From the NCBI GenBank assembly GCA_039819065.1, contig JBCBSS010000019.1, positions 3,802 to 67,801 on the forward strand: DNA of 64,000 nt, given 5' to 3'. The translations under genes and the position numbers were made by a program. This document shows, one piece after another, positions 16,254 through 25,217 of the stretch (within the stretch, counting starts at the first letter, position 1; each line of letters opens with the position of its first letter). Under the pieces are notes generated by a model that saw only the letters and a list, made by a program, of their open reading frames with translations, did not search any database and was not told the DNA's origin. Source of the stretch: JBCBSS01 sp039819065. GTDB taxonomy: Bacteria > Bacteroidota > Bacteroidia > Cytophagales > Cyclobacteriaceae.

Positions 16254-19200
16254 TTAGTTTTCTATAGTGATCTTTTCACCAGCTTCCCAATCTTTAAACT
16301 CATCTGTGTAATAGAGATAAGCTGTACTGGCTGGAGCTTGGTATGTGCCGGCTACTTCAGCTTTTAAGTCCAGGTTGATCTCTCTGATTTGGTTGGGTCC
16401 CATATCACGGTAGTAAAATGCAATGTAGTTTTTCCTGATTTCATAGAAATCAAATACTTCTTGCTCACTTAACTCCTTGAGTTGCCATGGCTGAGGGCTA
16501 AGACCGGATGGGATGCCGACCACCGCCATAGTCATAGGTAAAACCTCTGAACTCTTATTGACCAATGTGGTAGATAACCTGACGGTTTCTCCAACTGATG
16601 TACTCGGTGTGCTTACGTTTGTCTTGATATCTACCTGACACTGTTCATTTGACTTAGGGGTATAGGCAGACCATTGGATGTCGAAACTATAGGGTAGCGC
16701 TTTTTTTGTACCTACGAATCTTACGGATACATCATTCTTTCCGGTGTGTAGATAACGCTCTAAGCTATCAATAACTATCTCTCTGTGAACACCTTTTCCG
16801 AAATATTGAGTACCTGCTATCTGGCCATTCACTGTCACGCTGATGGTGCCATCTTCAGCTGTGTGTTTGTTGTATTGTGCGAATTGAACAAGTGCTTTAA
16901 GTCCTAAAATGGTGGCCTGTGTAGAACCAAACCTTCCATAACTTCTTGAAGAGGTGATAAAACCTGTGGCGTTTCTGATCAGTGCTAAATCCGGGTTTTT
17001 GTCTTTCAATGCGGCCAGCATAATCAATGAAGCTGTCTCAATCTGCCCGGACTTACCTGAACCACGAGATCCTACAATGGTTTTATTCACAGATAGTTGA
17101 CCAAAGCCATACTTATCGATCTCTTCCTTAATGACTGACATAGCTTCCTGAGCATCATCAAGCTTCTTAAGATTGTATGCAGTATTGGCGACTAGCGCCA
17201 AGCGATATACATCCTTACTTTCAAATGCTTCGTTATAGGCAGTGTGGAATTCCTGATTGATCTTTTTGATCCCGGCTTCCGATAGGGCATAGGTGATATA
17301 AGCATTATTAAGTGCTTGATGACCGCCGCCAAATGAATATCTACCTCGGTTTAACTTGTAGTTACCATCCCCGGTTCTGCGGCTTAACAGCCAATCAGTC
17401 GTCCGGTCAATGAGGGCTTGGCTTACACCACCATAGACTGATTTCATATCAATGAATTCCATCAGGCCATATGCTGTCAACCCTTCATGAGGAGGTGTTT
17501 TACCGAACCATTCGAACCCGCCCTGCTTGGTTTCATAGGCGACTAGCCTCTTGTACCCTTTTTGTATATAGCCCAAAGCCTTTTTTCTAACCTCTCTGCG
17601 CGTCTGGCCGGTTTCGTTGAGAAATTGTAATGCTAGCACGTTGGGATAAGTAGAAGCAGAGGTCTGTTCAAAACATCCATGTGGTTCTCTTAATATCGAT
17701 TCAGCTCCTGAGAAAAGGTCAGCTACGATATCTGGGTAAGCCACAAACCTGCCACTAAGCGAACCTTTGACCTGATCGGTAAGGTGGAAAGAGAACGCTT
17801 TTTGAATTTCATTACCGGACAAAGAGATCTCATTTGGAAACCCCTTAGCGCGTACTTCTATTTCTTGCTCAATCTTATCGCTATGTATAGCACTTGCGAA
17901 GTCTACTTTGATCGTATCCTTACCAGCTAAGGCATTGACCAGAGCGACCAATTCTACTACACTGGGCTTTCCAGCCGATAGTTTTTGCGTAGAATCCGGT
18001 CTGTTCAAAACAGTCAGGTTTGGTGGTATTTGGAATCTTAACTTTCCCCTGATAGGCTCGTCCGTGTTGTTTTTGAGAACAACGGGTATTCGAACTGTAT
18101 CTTCAAAGGTTAAATAGGCCGGTATTTTAGTTGTTATGCTCACCGGCAGTTGGGTAGTGTGTACAAACTCTTCTCTGCCGATGCTTCCATTGATGCCTAT
18201 TCCCTCTACTACGGTTCTGAAGGACGAGATATCATCTGAATTGTAAAACGAGACCTTGGCAACACCCTTCTTATTAGTGTTGACATTGGCATTCCAATAC
18301 AGCGTGGTTCTGAAGTCACTTCTACTATCGGTTTCAGGCTCTTCTTCATACTTTGGGGAGTAGAATTCCCTCACTCTTGAGAATTTTCTCTGTTTTACTG
18401 TTTTGACCAGGTACTTTTTGGAAAGAGGAAAGGCCTTAGTATTGTATCTGTAGCGGTTGTTATTTTTTGTTTTGATCACGATAACTCCATTTACCCCCAA
18501 AGTGCCATAGGCGGCTGTAGCAATAGGTGATTTTAGTATGCTTATCGATGAGATGTCTTGTGGTTGAAGCACAGCCAATGGAGAAAATGAAAAATTGGTG
18601 TTATCAGAAACAGGAACTCCATCAATGACATACAATGGTTGGTTGGCAGTAATACTATTCAACCCCCTTATTTTGATGTTATTGGCCGCCCCGGGGTTAC
18701 CCGTATTTCCTGTGATGCGTAAGCCGGCTACCCTGCCTTCCAATGCCTTTTCTATATTGAATGCATCGGTAAGTGACTTACTCTCTACTACTTCCACAGT
18801 AGATCCGGTCAAGTTCTTCGAAGTAGAAACACCATACCCCATAGTAACGACCTCCTGTAATTGCGTGACGTCTTCGTCCATAGTAATATTGAAACCTGCT
18901 CCCAAATCACTAATCGTATTCGTATTTACTGTGGTTACATCATTGGGAGGATTTGGGGTCTGGACAACGCGCTCTTCAATGATCGGTTTAATAATTTTAG
19001 GAACTACATCACTTCGATTGGAAGTCTGTAGGTTGGCGTTCCGGTTTGCAGGTTGTTTATGAACACGCACCTCCATGTTATCAATGTCTTTTACAATGCC
19101 CTTTACTATCAACTGAACCACGGTGTTAGGAGCGACATTCAAAAAAGTAAAAGTGCCATCCCAATGAGTGTTCAGTTCCGTGGTGCGGTTACTTTCGCCT

Positions 19201-20933
19201 ATTTCAATGAGCCTTACTTTACCGACTATGCCCTCCCCTGTATGTTTATTGACCAGTTGACCGGCGATAGTACCGGCCTTTTCTGGAAAGTGCCTGACCA
19301 AAGCCGGCCCTTTGATTACTTCATCCCATTTAAACCTTCTCCAACCATGGGTCATCATTACATAATCCAGCGACTGCTCCGCATCAGGTTCGTTGTCATC
19401 AAAGTAGAAATTTGGCTCATATACTTTACCTTTCAAGTCAGCGCTCATCAGTAGGTGAGAAAGGATGTTATCTTGCTTGTCATCGGCAAAGGAGATCAGC
19501 TTATCATCTACTACTGACAAGGATAAGCTAACTGGTATGGGGAGGCCGTCCCCATCAACTGTTTTGATGGTCAATTCTACTTTTTCTCTTGGGGTATACT
19601 GTGTTTGATCGCTGGTAATTTCGATTTGGATTTGCTTGTGATGATTGACGAAAACCAACCGTTCGCACCTGGCAATTTGATTGTAGTCGAACAACGTGAC
19701 GTGTAGTATACCAGCGGGCATATTGTCAGTAGGTATTCGATAATCATTATTCCCAATTTGTGCCTTGTTTGTCTTAGAATGATATATTTCGCCTCTCATT
19801 TGGGCAACTAGGTGTACTTCCCTGTTCAGTGGGGAGTAGAAGTTAAAATCTACGTAGCCTTCGTTTTTGTCGGATAAACCCAAGGTATAACCTTTAACCA
19901 TAGCCTCGGGTAGTTGGTAACGCTTTTCAATTCCCTTTGGCTTTGTAACCCTGGCGAAGTATCGTCTATTGGCTTTTGGCTTGAACGCGAACGAGCCCAT
20001 ACCTTGATGAAAACTGCCGAATCGAGCTACTTCCTGATCTAGATTGTCGACGATGACACCTTCAATATCCGCTGGTTTGCCAAATTCGTTAATGGCTTTA
20101 AAAGCCACTTTGCTTTCTACAAATTCTACCATATCCCCACCTTCAGGAAAAAACTGTAAGTCGATATTGTTGAGCGTAATGGGAATAGACCGGGAAATTG
20201 ATTCTGTTATGCCTTCATGGTCTACCCGGACATTGAGCAAGCCGTCCGAACTGCCGAGTTGTTCGGGGAGGACGAAAGTAATATTGGCTTCGCCATTTAA
20301 GTCGGTACTGATATGTGCTTGATGGCTTGGCTGGCCATCGATGCGTGTACTGTAGAAGATTTGATTGTTAGGAATAGCAAAGTTTTCGAGGTCTTTCAAG
20401 GAAAAAGTAGCAGTGACTGTGTCGGCCGGTCCGTAAGCTTCTTTCTCAAAATCTAGTTTCATCAGCAACCTTGGAGTGACTACTTTTTGCACGGTGATGT
20501 CTTTCTCATATACTTCACCAAGAAAGTTGGTCATCCATTTGGTGTAGGCTTTGATTTTGTACAACCCTCCCGGCAGGCTTTCCAGTATTTTGAAGTCGCC
20601 ATGGCCCTCACCGTATTTTACCGGCAGTGCTAATTTCTTTTCTACTGCTCCCTTTGGGTTGATCAATTCTACGTAGACCACTTCGCTGACATTTGACGGG
20701 CGGTGATCCTTACCATCGACCAGGTATGCCTTAAACCAAATGTCTTCTCCGGGTTTATAAAGTGTTTTGTCGATATGTAAATACAACTTTTCCCTGGGTA
20801 GTTCTGCGTTGTATAATTTGAGCTTTTGCTTTAGTTCTATAATGAATGGACTGTCTTCAATCTCGCGATAAATAAATGAAGACAGTACACTAATGCATAT
20901 TAAAGTAGCTATGATCAGGTGATACTTTTTCAT
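16254..20933 (-). CDS. Alpha-2-macroglobulin family protein with an inserted TonB-receptor plug domain
   Basis: The 1559-residue protein starts with a membrane anchor or signal (about 1-24). Macroglobulin domains follow, including MG2 (about 50-135, YLHIDKTLYKPGEDIWFKAYL) and the LQFFPEGGDMV-type domain near 265. A carboxypeptidase-regulatory-like beta domain (about 545-640) leads into a complete SusC-type plug (about 688-821: EVVTMGYG, LEGRVAGL, IKIRGLNS, PLYVIDGVPV, GVNGVIVIKTK). After it come the A2M domain (TLYWNANVNTNKKG), the thioester domain with C1087-F-E-Q, and a C-terminal receptor-like domain. CxEQ suggests a functional covalent trap for proteases. It is the second gene of an operon, 18 nt after a SusC-like barrel gene that lacks a plug. 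Confidence 0.88.
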   Translation of the reverse strand: MKKYHLIIATLICISVLSSFIYREIEDSPFIIELKQKLKLYNAELPREKLYLHIDKTLYKPGEDIWFKAYLVDGKDHRPSNVSEVVYVELINPKGAVEKKLALPVKYGEGHGDFKILESLPGGLYKIKAYTKWMTNFLGEVYEKDITVQKVVTPRLLMKLDFEKEAYGPADTVTATFSLKDLENFAIPNNQIFYSTRIDGQPSHQAHISTDLNGEANITFVLPEQLGSSDGLLNVRVDHEGITESISRSIPITLNNIDLQFFPEGGDMVEFVESKVAFKAINEFGKPADIEGVIVDNLDQEVARFGSFHQGMGSFAFKPKANRRYFARVTKPKGIEKRYQLPEAMVKGYTLGLSDKNEGYVDFNFYSPLNREVHLVAQMRGEIYHSKTNKAQIGNNDYRIPTDNMPAGILHVTLFDYNQIARCERLVFVNHHKQIQIEITSDQTQYTPREKVELTIKTVDGDGLPIPVSLSLSVVDDKLISFADDKQDNILSHLLMSADLKGKVYEPNFYFDDNEPDAEQSLDYVMMTHGWRRFKWDEVIKGPALVRHFPEKAGTIAGQLVNKHTGEGIVGKVRLIEIGESNRTTELNTHWDGTFTFLNVAPNTVVQLIVKGIVKDIDNMEVRVHKQPANRNANLQTSNRSDVVPKIIKPIIEERVVQTPNPPNDVTTVNTNTISDLGAGFNITMDEDVTQLQEVVTMGYGVSTSKNLTGSTVEVVESKSLTDAFNIEKALEGRVAGLRITGNTGNPGAANNIKIRGLNSITANQPLYVIDGVPVSDNTNFSFSPLAVLQPQDISSISILKSPIATAAYGTLGVNGVIVIKTKNNNRYRYNTKAFPLSKKYLVKTVKQRKFSRVREFYSPKYEEEPETDSRSDFRTTLYWNANVNTNKKGVAKVSFYNSDDISSFRTVVEGIGINGSIGREEFVHTTQLPVSITTKIPAYLTFEDTVRIPVVLKNNTDEPIRGKLRFQIPPNLTVLNRPDSTQKLSAGKPSVVELVALVNALAGKDTIKVDFASAIHSDKIEQEIEVRAKGFPNEISLSGNEIQKAFSFHLTDQVKGSLSGRFVAYPDIVADLFSGAESILREPHGCFEQTSASTYPNVLALQFLNETGQTRREVRKKALGYIQKGYKRLVAYETKQGGFEWFGKTPPHEGLTAYGLMEFIDMKSVYGGVSQALIDRTTDWLLSRRTGDGNYKLNRGRYSFGGGHQALNNAYITYALSEAGIKKINQEFHTAYNEAFESKDVYRLALVANTAYNLKKLDDAQEAMSVIKEEIDKYGFGQLSVNKTIVGSRGSGKSGQIETASLIMLAALKDKNPDLALIRNATGFITSSRSYGRFGSTQATILGLKALVQFAQYNKHTAEDGTISVTVNGQIAGTQYFGKGVHREIVIDSLERYLHTGKNDVSVRFVGTKKALPYSFDIQWSAYTPKSNEQCQVDIKTNVSTPSTSVGETVRLSTTLVNKSSEVLPMTMAVVGIPSGLSPQPWQLKELSEQEVFDFYEIRKNYIAFYYRDMGPNQIREINLDLKAEVAGTYQAPASTAYLYYTDEFKDWEAGEKITIEN

Positions 20934-20951
20934 CTTGGTAATTTTCTTGTT

Positions 20952-23873
20952 TTAAGGAATGATGTTTAGTGTAATGGCGTAGCTTCTGGTGGATGGGACG
21001 TTAAATAAATCCAAGCCGCTGGCCAGGTTGTATCCAAATAGTGAACCTTCGGGATCAACGCCATTGTAGCCTGAGATCAGGAATAGGTTTCTACCGGTAA
21101 ATGTGATCTCGGCCTTTTTCAAGTCCTTGACCAGGCGGCTTAAGTCGTAGGATAGACTTAAAGATTCTAACCGTACCCAAGAGGCGTCTTCTATGGCCTC
21201 TTCTGCTACTCCGGTAAAGCCATACCTTACCCATCGATTATTTTCAATCGGTTGGTTTGGGTCTGAAAAGTTGACCGGTACATTGTTGACCGATCCATCC
21301 TCTTTGACGCCATCGAAGATAAAGTCCCTGATGTTCCGTTCAGAAGCACTGGCTTGTGACCGCCCCAGGTAGTTGAGTACGTTCTGAGTGCCATTCCAGA
21401 CCTCTCCGCCATTGCTTACGCCTATTAGCGCCGATAGCCTGAAATGCTTCCATGAAACTGTGTTATGCCAGCCTAGTGTCCAATCAGGCTGAATATTACC
21501 CAGTACCTGCTGTTCATTTGACACTAAAGGGTAGCCATCTTCGCCGATTATCAATTGGCCTTCTTCATTTCTTTGGAAAGCACTTCCTACAATGGCGCCA
21601 TAGAGTTCTCCTTCAATCAAATTGGTAGATACATCGCTAAAACCTGTGATTGGGATGCGGCTAGAAGCGTCATTTATTTTTGTTACGCTGATACGCTCAC
21701 GATTAAGGCTTAAAGCAGACGAATGTTTAAACCGACCGTAATACTTCCCATAACTTAAGCTTAGGTCCCAACCCTTACTATTCAAACTGGCTACATTTCT
21801 CAGATTAAATGTACTACCGTCAAATAGGGGTACAATACTATTGTCCGTGTTGGTTGTATAATATGACCATTCTGTATGCACACGACCATTTAATAAGCCT
21901 ATTTCAAGTCCGGTTTCAAATTTTGAAACTTCTTCGGGTAATAGTTCCTGCTGGAAGATTAGCTCTTGGTCTTCGAAATAGCCAAGTGTATGCTCACTAT
22001 TCAGTCGCAGGGTATTATGGTGCCAGTCTGGATAGATGAGTGGAGCCTCTTTGATTTGACGCGATATAGAACCATAAAACTTCAACATATCTACCACATC
22101 CATGTTGTAGTCAATTGGAGTTATGGCTAGACCGATAGAAGGTTGTTGTCTGATACCGTCTAAAGTGGAGGATATATAAGTAGTATTGGTCAGGTTCAAT
22201 GCTACCAGGTCGTTGTAGTTCAAATTAGCATATGCCAAAAGCTGATGTTGACTGCGGCTGATATTGTTGTTGAAGACAATTAAGGAATCTGCACTAGCTA
22301 GATCATACGCAGTTGGAAAGCCAAAACCATCTGTTCTGCTTAAAGACCTTTTATTGTAGTTCAAAATATGACCAACACCTCCTTTAATGTGCAGATCAGC
22401 TGGGTAGAAATGATCGTCAAAATCAACTAGTAACTCTGATACAAAGGCTTGGTGCCTTTCATCTCTGTTGGTCAGCCTTCCATTGGGAGATTGGGTTGAC
22501 CTCGGTATCTGTCCGAAGATGCTTTCGCTCTCTTGGCGATCATAGCCGAAACGGTATGTGATGTTGAGCCATTTGGTTAGATCGTAGTCAAGATCAATCT
22601 TTGAAATAATTCTGTTTACTGATTCCTGATCTGGAGTAGTATTGATCAACCAAAGCGGATTATCCACTACCAATGGGCTAAAACTCCGTTGCGAGCCGTC
22701 ATTAAGCCTGAACGCATTAGTGCCAAGTATTGAAGAGCCGTTTTTGTTGTCAAAAGTGGATGGCGTCATTAATGCAGTGGCTACTATTGATGACAGGTTA
22801 GCACCTCGATTAGATATATTCCCATCTAGATCAAGCAAAGAGGTCATGAACTTCACATCTAGTTTTTCACCGCTTGATTTCAATTTGAAGTTGAGGTTAT
22901 TTTCTACTTGACCGCTACCCGGTATAACACTATTTTGACGCTGGTGCTGATAACCGATACCGAAATTAGTGTTGCGCACTTGCACGCTTAATTTCACACT
23001 ATGATCGGTTGAGGTTGCAGTGCGAAAAATGCTGGTTGGGTCATAGACATTAGGAGGCCGGCCATTGCCGTTTCCCAGCGGAACTAACCTACCATTGATA
23101 TCATAAGGGTAACCTTCCAGTCCATCGAATTCTAGGTTGGCAATTTTAGGCCCCCAACTGAAAATTTCACCTGTCTCTGGGCCTTGCCAAACAAACACTC
23201 CATTATTAGTTCTACCCTGTGCAAAGGTAGATTGGAGATTTGGTAGCCTATTCACTTTGTCGAAGGCAATGGTCGAACTGAATTCCACAACGGGCATATA
23301 AACAGATCCTTTTTGCCTGGTATCAATGACCCAAACCTTTCCTTTTCGGGAGAACCTGGGCCTGATAGCGTGCACCTTATTTAACCGTTGGTAATTGTTG
23401 ACCTCTTGTTGCCAATCATAAAAGCTGTGCTTTTTCTGTATGACATAGCCATCTGCTGATTGGTCAAGGTCAGCCACGCCACGACCTGGCTTTAGTTTGA
23501 GCTTTTGCTTCCATTGTGGAATGCTCTTAGTAGTCGTAGGTTGTTTTTGTTGTTGATTAGGGTTTTGGTTTCTGTTCTTATTATTGACTTCGGCGGGTGG
23601 GTAGTCAGCGGTGACCACGGCTTCTCTCGTAGCCATACCGACGAAACTGAATACAAGTGTAGAACCGATAGGAGCGGAAATCTTGTAATAGCCGTCAATG
23701 TCAGTTACCGTTCCGGTGGTCGTTCCTTTTATAATGATATTCACGCCTGGTAGAGGTTCACCATCGCCGGCAGAGGTCAATCGACCTTCAATGGTACGAA
23801 CTTGTGCAGCTACCTGCGAGCATAATAATACAGCCAATAGGATAGTAATCATCCTGCATTTCATAAGCAGCAT
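20952..23873 (-). CDS. SusC-like outer-membrane barrel lacking the plug domain
   Basis: The 973-residue product has a signal peptide (about 1-23) and a carboxypeptidase-regulatory-like domain (about 26-95, with PLPGVNIIIKGTTTGTVTDIDG). An N/Q-rich linker (about 96-115) and a short helical segment follow, and then SusC-type barrel sequence begins at about residue 170 (VVEFSSTIAFDKVNRLPNLQ, GEIFSWGPK) and runs to an aromatic-rich C-terminal strand. The segments that define a plug (GRVAGV, IRIRG, LYVIDG, GVIxITTK) are absent. The usual SusC length of about 1000-1100 residues is reduced by roughly that domain. The next gene encodes a protein that contains a complete plug, so the two may form one split transporter (inference). 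Confidence 0.82.
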   Translation of the reverse strand: MLLMKCRMITILLAVLLCSQVAAQVRTIEGRLTSAGDGEPLPGVNIIIKGTTTGTVTDIDGYYKISAPIGSTLVFSFVGMATREAVVTADYPPAEVNNKNRNQNPNQQQKQPTTTKSIPQWKQKLKLKPGRGVADLDQSADGYVIQKKHSFYDWQQEVNNYQRLNKVHAIRPRFSRKGKVWVIDTRQKGSVYMPVVEFSSTIAFDKVNRLPNLQSTFAQGRTNNGVFVWQGPETGEIFSWGPKIANLEFDGLEGYPYDINGRLVPLGNGNGRPPNVYDPTSIFRTATSTDHSVKLSVQVRNTNFGIGYQHQRQNSVIPGSGQVENNLNFKLKSSGEKLDVKFMTSLLDLDGNISNRGANLSSIVATALMTPSTFDNKNGSSILGTNAFRLNDGSQRSFSPLVVDNPLWLINTTPDQESVNRIISKIDLDYDLTKWLNITYRFGYDRQESESIFGQIPRSTQSPNGRLTNRDERHQAFVSELLVDFDDHFYPADLHIKGGVGHILNYNKRSLSRTDGFGFPTAYDLASADSLIVFNNNISRSQHQLLAYANLNYNDLVALNLTNTTYISSTLDGIRQQPSIGLAITPIDYNMDVVDMLKFYGSISRQIKEAPLIYPDWHHNTLRLNSEHTLGYFEDQELIFQQELLPEEVSKFETGLEIGLLNGRVHTEWSYYTTNTDNSIVPLFDGSTFNLRNVASLNSKGWDLSLSYGKYYGRFKHSSALSLNRERISVTKINDASSRIPITGFSDVSTNLIEGELYGAIVGSAFQRNEEGQLIIGEDGYPLVSNEQQVLGNIQPDWTLGWHNTVSWKHFRLSALIGVSNGGEVWNGTQNVLNYLGRSQASASERNIRDFIFDGVKEDGSVNNVPVNFSDPNQPIENNRWVRYGFTGVAEEAIEDASWVRLESLSLSYDLSRLVKDLKKAEITFTGRNLFLISGYNGVDPEGSLFGYNLASGLDLFNVPSTRSYAITLNIIP

Positions 23874-23951
23874 AGTTTAGGTAAAACATGATTACCCCAG
23901 GCCTGAGGAGGTGTTATTTAGACTTGTTTGTGCTTATGATGCTGATTGACA

Positions 23952-23983
23952 AAGAAATCCATAAAGTGCTTTATGGATTTCTT
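23952..23983 (-). promoter_or_regulatory. Perfect 15-bp-arm hairpin upstream of the barrel gene
   Basis: aagaaatccataaag (23952-23966) and ctttatggatttctt (23969-23983) are perfectly complementary around tg. The structure lies 79 nt upstream of the barrel start and 144 nt beyond the stop of the preceding minus-strand gene. No U-run follows on either strand. It may end the upstream transcript, or act as an operator or 5' leader structure of the barrel/macroglobulin operon. Confidence 0.55.
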
Positions 23984-24127
23984 GTAGTTTATGCGATATT
24001 TTTATGTAAGTACCTAATTATCAATACATTATTGATGATTATTTTTTTGAGATGTACTAATTCAAGCCCGGAGATTCGATTGAAAACCTGTGATTACTAT
24101 TGATGGAGTTTACATTAAGATCAGTTT

Positions 24128-24889
24128 CTAATGTGAATCCAGTAACTCCACCACCATTCTCGCTGCGGCGGCTCCTGAGTTTTGCTGTTGACCGGTGATC
24201 AGGTTGCCATCGCTTATGGCGTAGGAAGCAAACGGCTCGGCTACTTTGAAAGTAGTGTTTTCAAGCTTTCTCGCTTCGTCTTCTATTCTATAAGGCTGAA
24301 TTTTCTGGCCAACTGCCTGATCGGCGAAGTCTTCTTCTGCATTGGCAAAGCCTGTCCATGTCTTGCCATCAACAATCAGTGCGCCATTTGATTGCTTTGC
24401 TTCCAGCAGTAGTGTGGTAGAATGACATACTGCGGCACTTGGCTTGCCCGATTCGTAGAAAGCGGCAAACAATGCTTCCAGCTCCTTATTCCCCTTGAAT
24501 GTGTACATTGGGCCTTGACCACCAACGAGAAAGATAGCATCATAGGCGGAGACTTCTACCTTAGATATGCTCTTCGTATGCGCTAGCATTTTATTGAACC
24601 AATCATGTTGCATATAGCCTAAGGTGATGACATCACCTGCTGAATAGCCACTCGGGTCGGTAGGGTTTGAATAGCCGTCCATTTCAATTTTCCCTCCTTC
24701 GGTTGAGGCCAACTCTACCTCATATCCTGCCTCCTGAAAAACATGCAGAGGATGGGTCAATTCTGCTCCCCAGAAGCCGATCGGCCAGCCGGTCTGATCG
24801 GATACTCCAGGACTGCTTGCTACCATTAATATCTTGCCTTTGAAGGACATACCGTGGGCATGTACATATTGTTTGATTTCCGTTGCCAT
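24128..24889 (-). CDS. DJ-1/PfpI-family (Hsp31-like) protein
   Basis: A 253-residue class I glutamine-amidotransferase-like protein. The nucleophile elbow SAAVCHSTT gives Cys155-His156, and FWGAELTHP supplies the conserved acidic residue near 43. This is the arrangement of the Hsp31/glyoxalase III branch of the DJ-1 superfamily. Relatives act as chaperones, deglycases or glutathione-independent glyoxalases. No signal peptide is seen, so it is cytoplasmic. It is probably monocistronic, facing away from the ABC exporter gene. The exact activity cannot be decided from sequence. Confidence 0.85.
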   Translation of the reverse strand: MATEIKQYVHAHGMSFKGKILMVASSPGVSDQTGWPIGFWGAELTHPLHVFQEAGYEVELASTEGGKIEMDGYSNPTDPSGYSAGDVITLGYMQHDWFNKMLAHTKSISKVEVSAYDAIFLVGGQGPMYTFKGNKELEALFAAFYESGKPSAAVCHSTTLLLEAKQSNGALIVDGKTWTGFANAEEDFADQAVGQKIQPYRIEDEARKLENTTFKVAEPFASYAISDGNLITGQQQNSGAAAARMVVELLDSH

Positions 24890-25217
24890 GTTATGTTTAA
24901 ATTAGTTTCGTGATTCAGTTTTGACTTTAGGCCAGTCACCAGATAGTGATCACCAATGTTACAAGTTTTATGTTCCTTACGCACTATACTAACTAATTAG
25001 GTTAATACTATCTATTTAGAAAGTATTTTGATAATCAATGAGTTATGTTAAATTGTAGGGCGGTAGGCTATCTCGCTGAGTTAAAAAATCCCATTTTCAA
25101 ATTGTTCTTAGAAATTTATGCTGTCCAGTGATAAAACTTTCAAGTCTATGAATTTGTACTTTAGCTGGGTCAAGATGACAGGGTAGAGGGGCAATAGGCT
25201 GCAATTAAATATTATAC
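24890..25217. other. Divergent intergenic region, 328 nt
   Basis: This AT-rich stretch separates the minus-strand DJ-1/PfpI gene from the plus-strand ABC exporter gene and must hold both promoters. A TACTTTAG sequence (near 25150) resembles the -7 element TAnnTTTG with one mismatch. I see no strong inverted repeat and no gene. Confidence 0.35.

Noticed and set aside
23888..24103. 71-codon plus-strand frame upstream of the barrel gene
   Set aside because: It spans the perfect hairpin at 23952-23983, lies antisense in the leader of the barrel operon and has no recognisable protein pattern.
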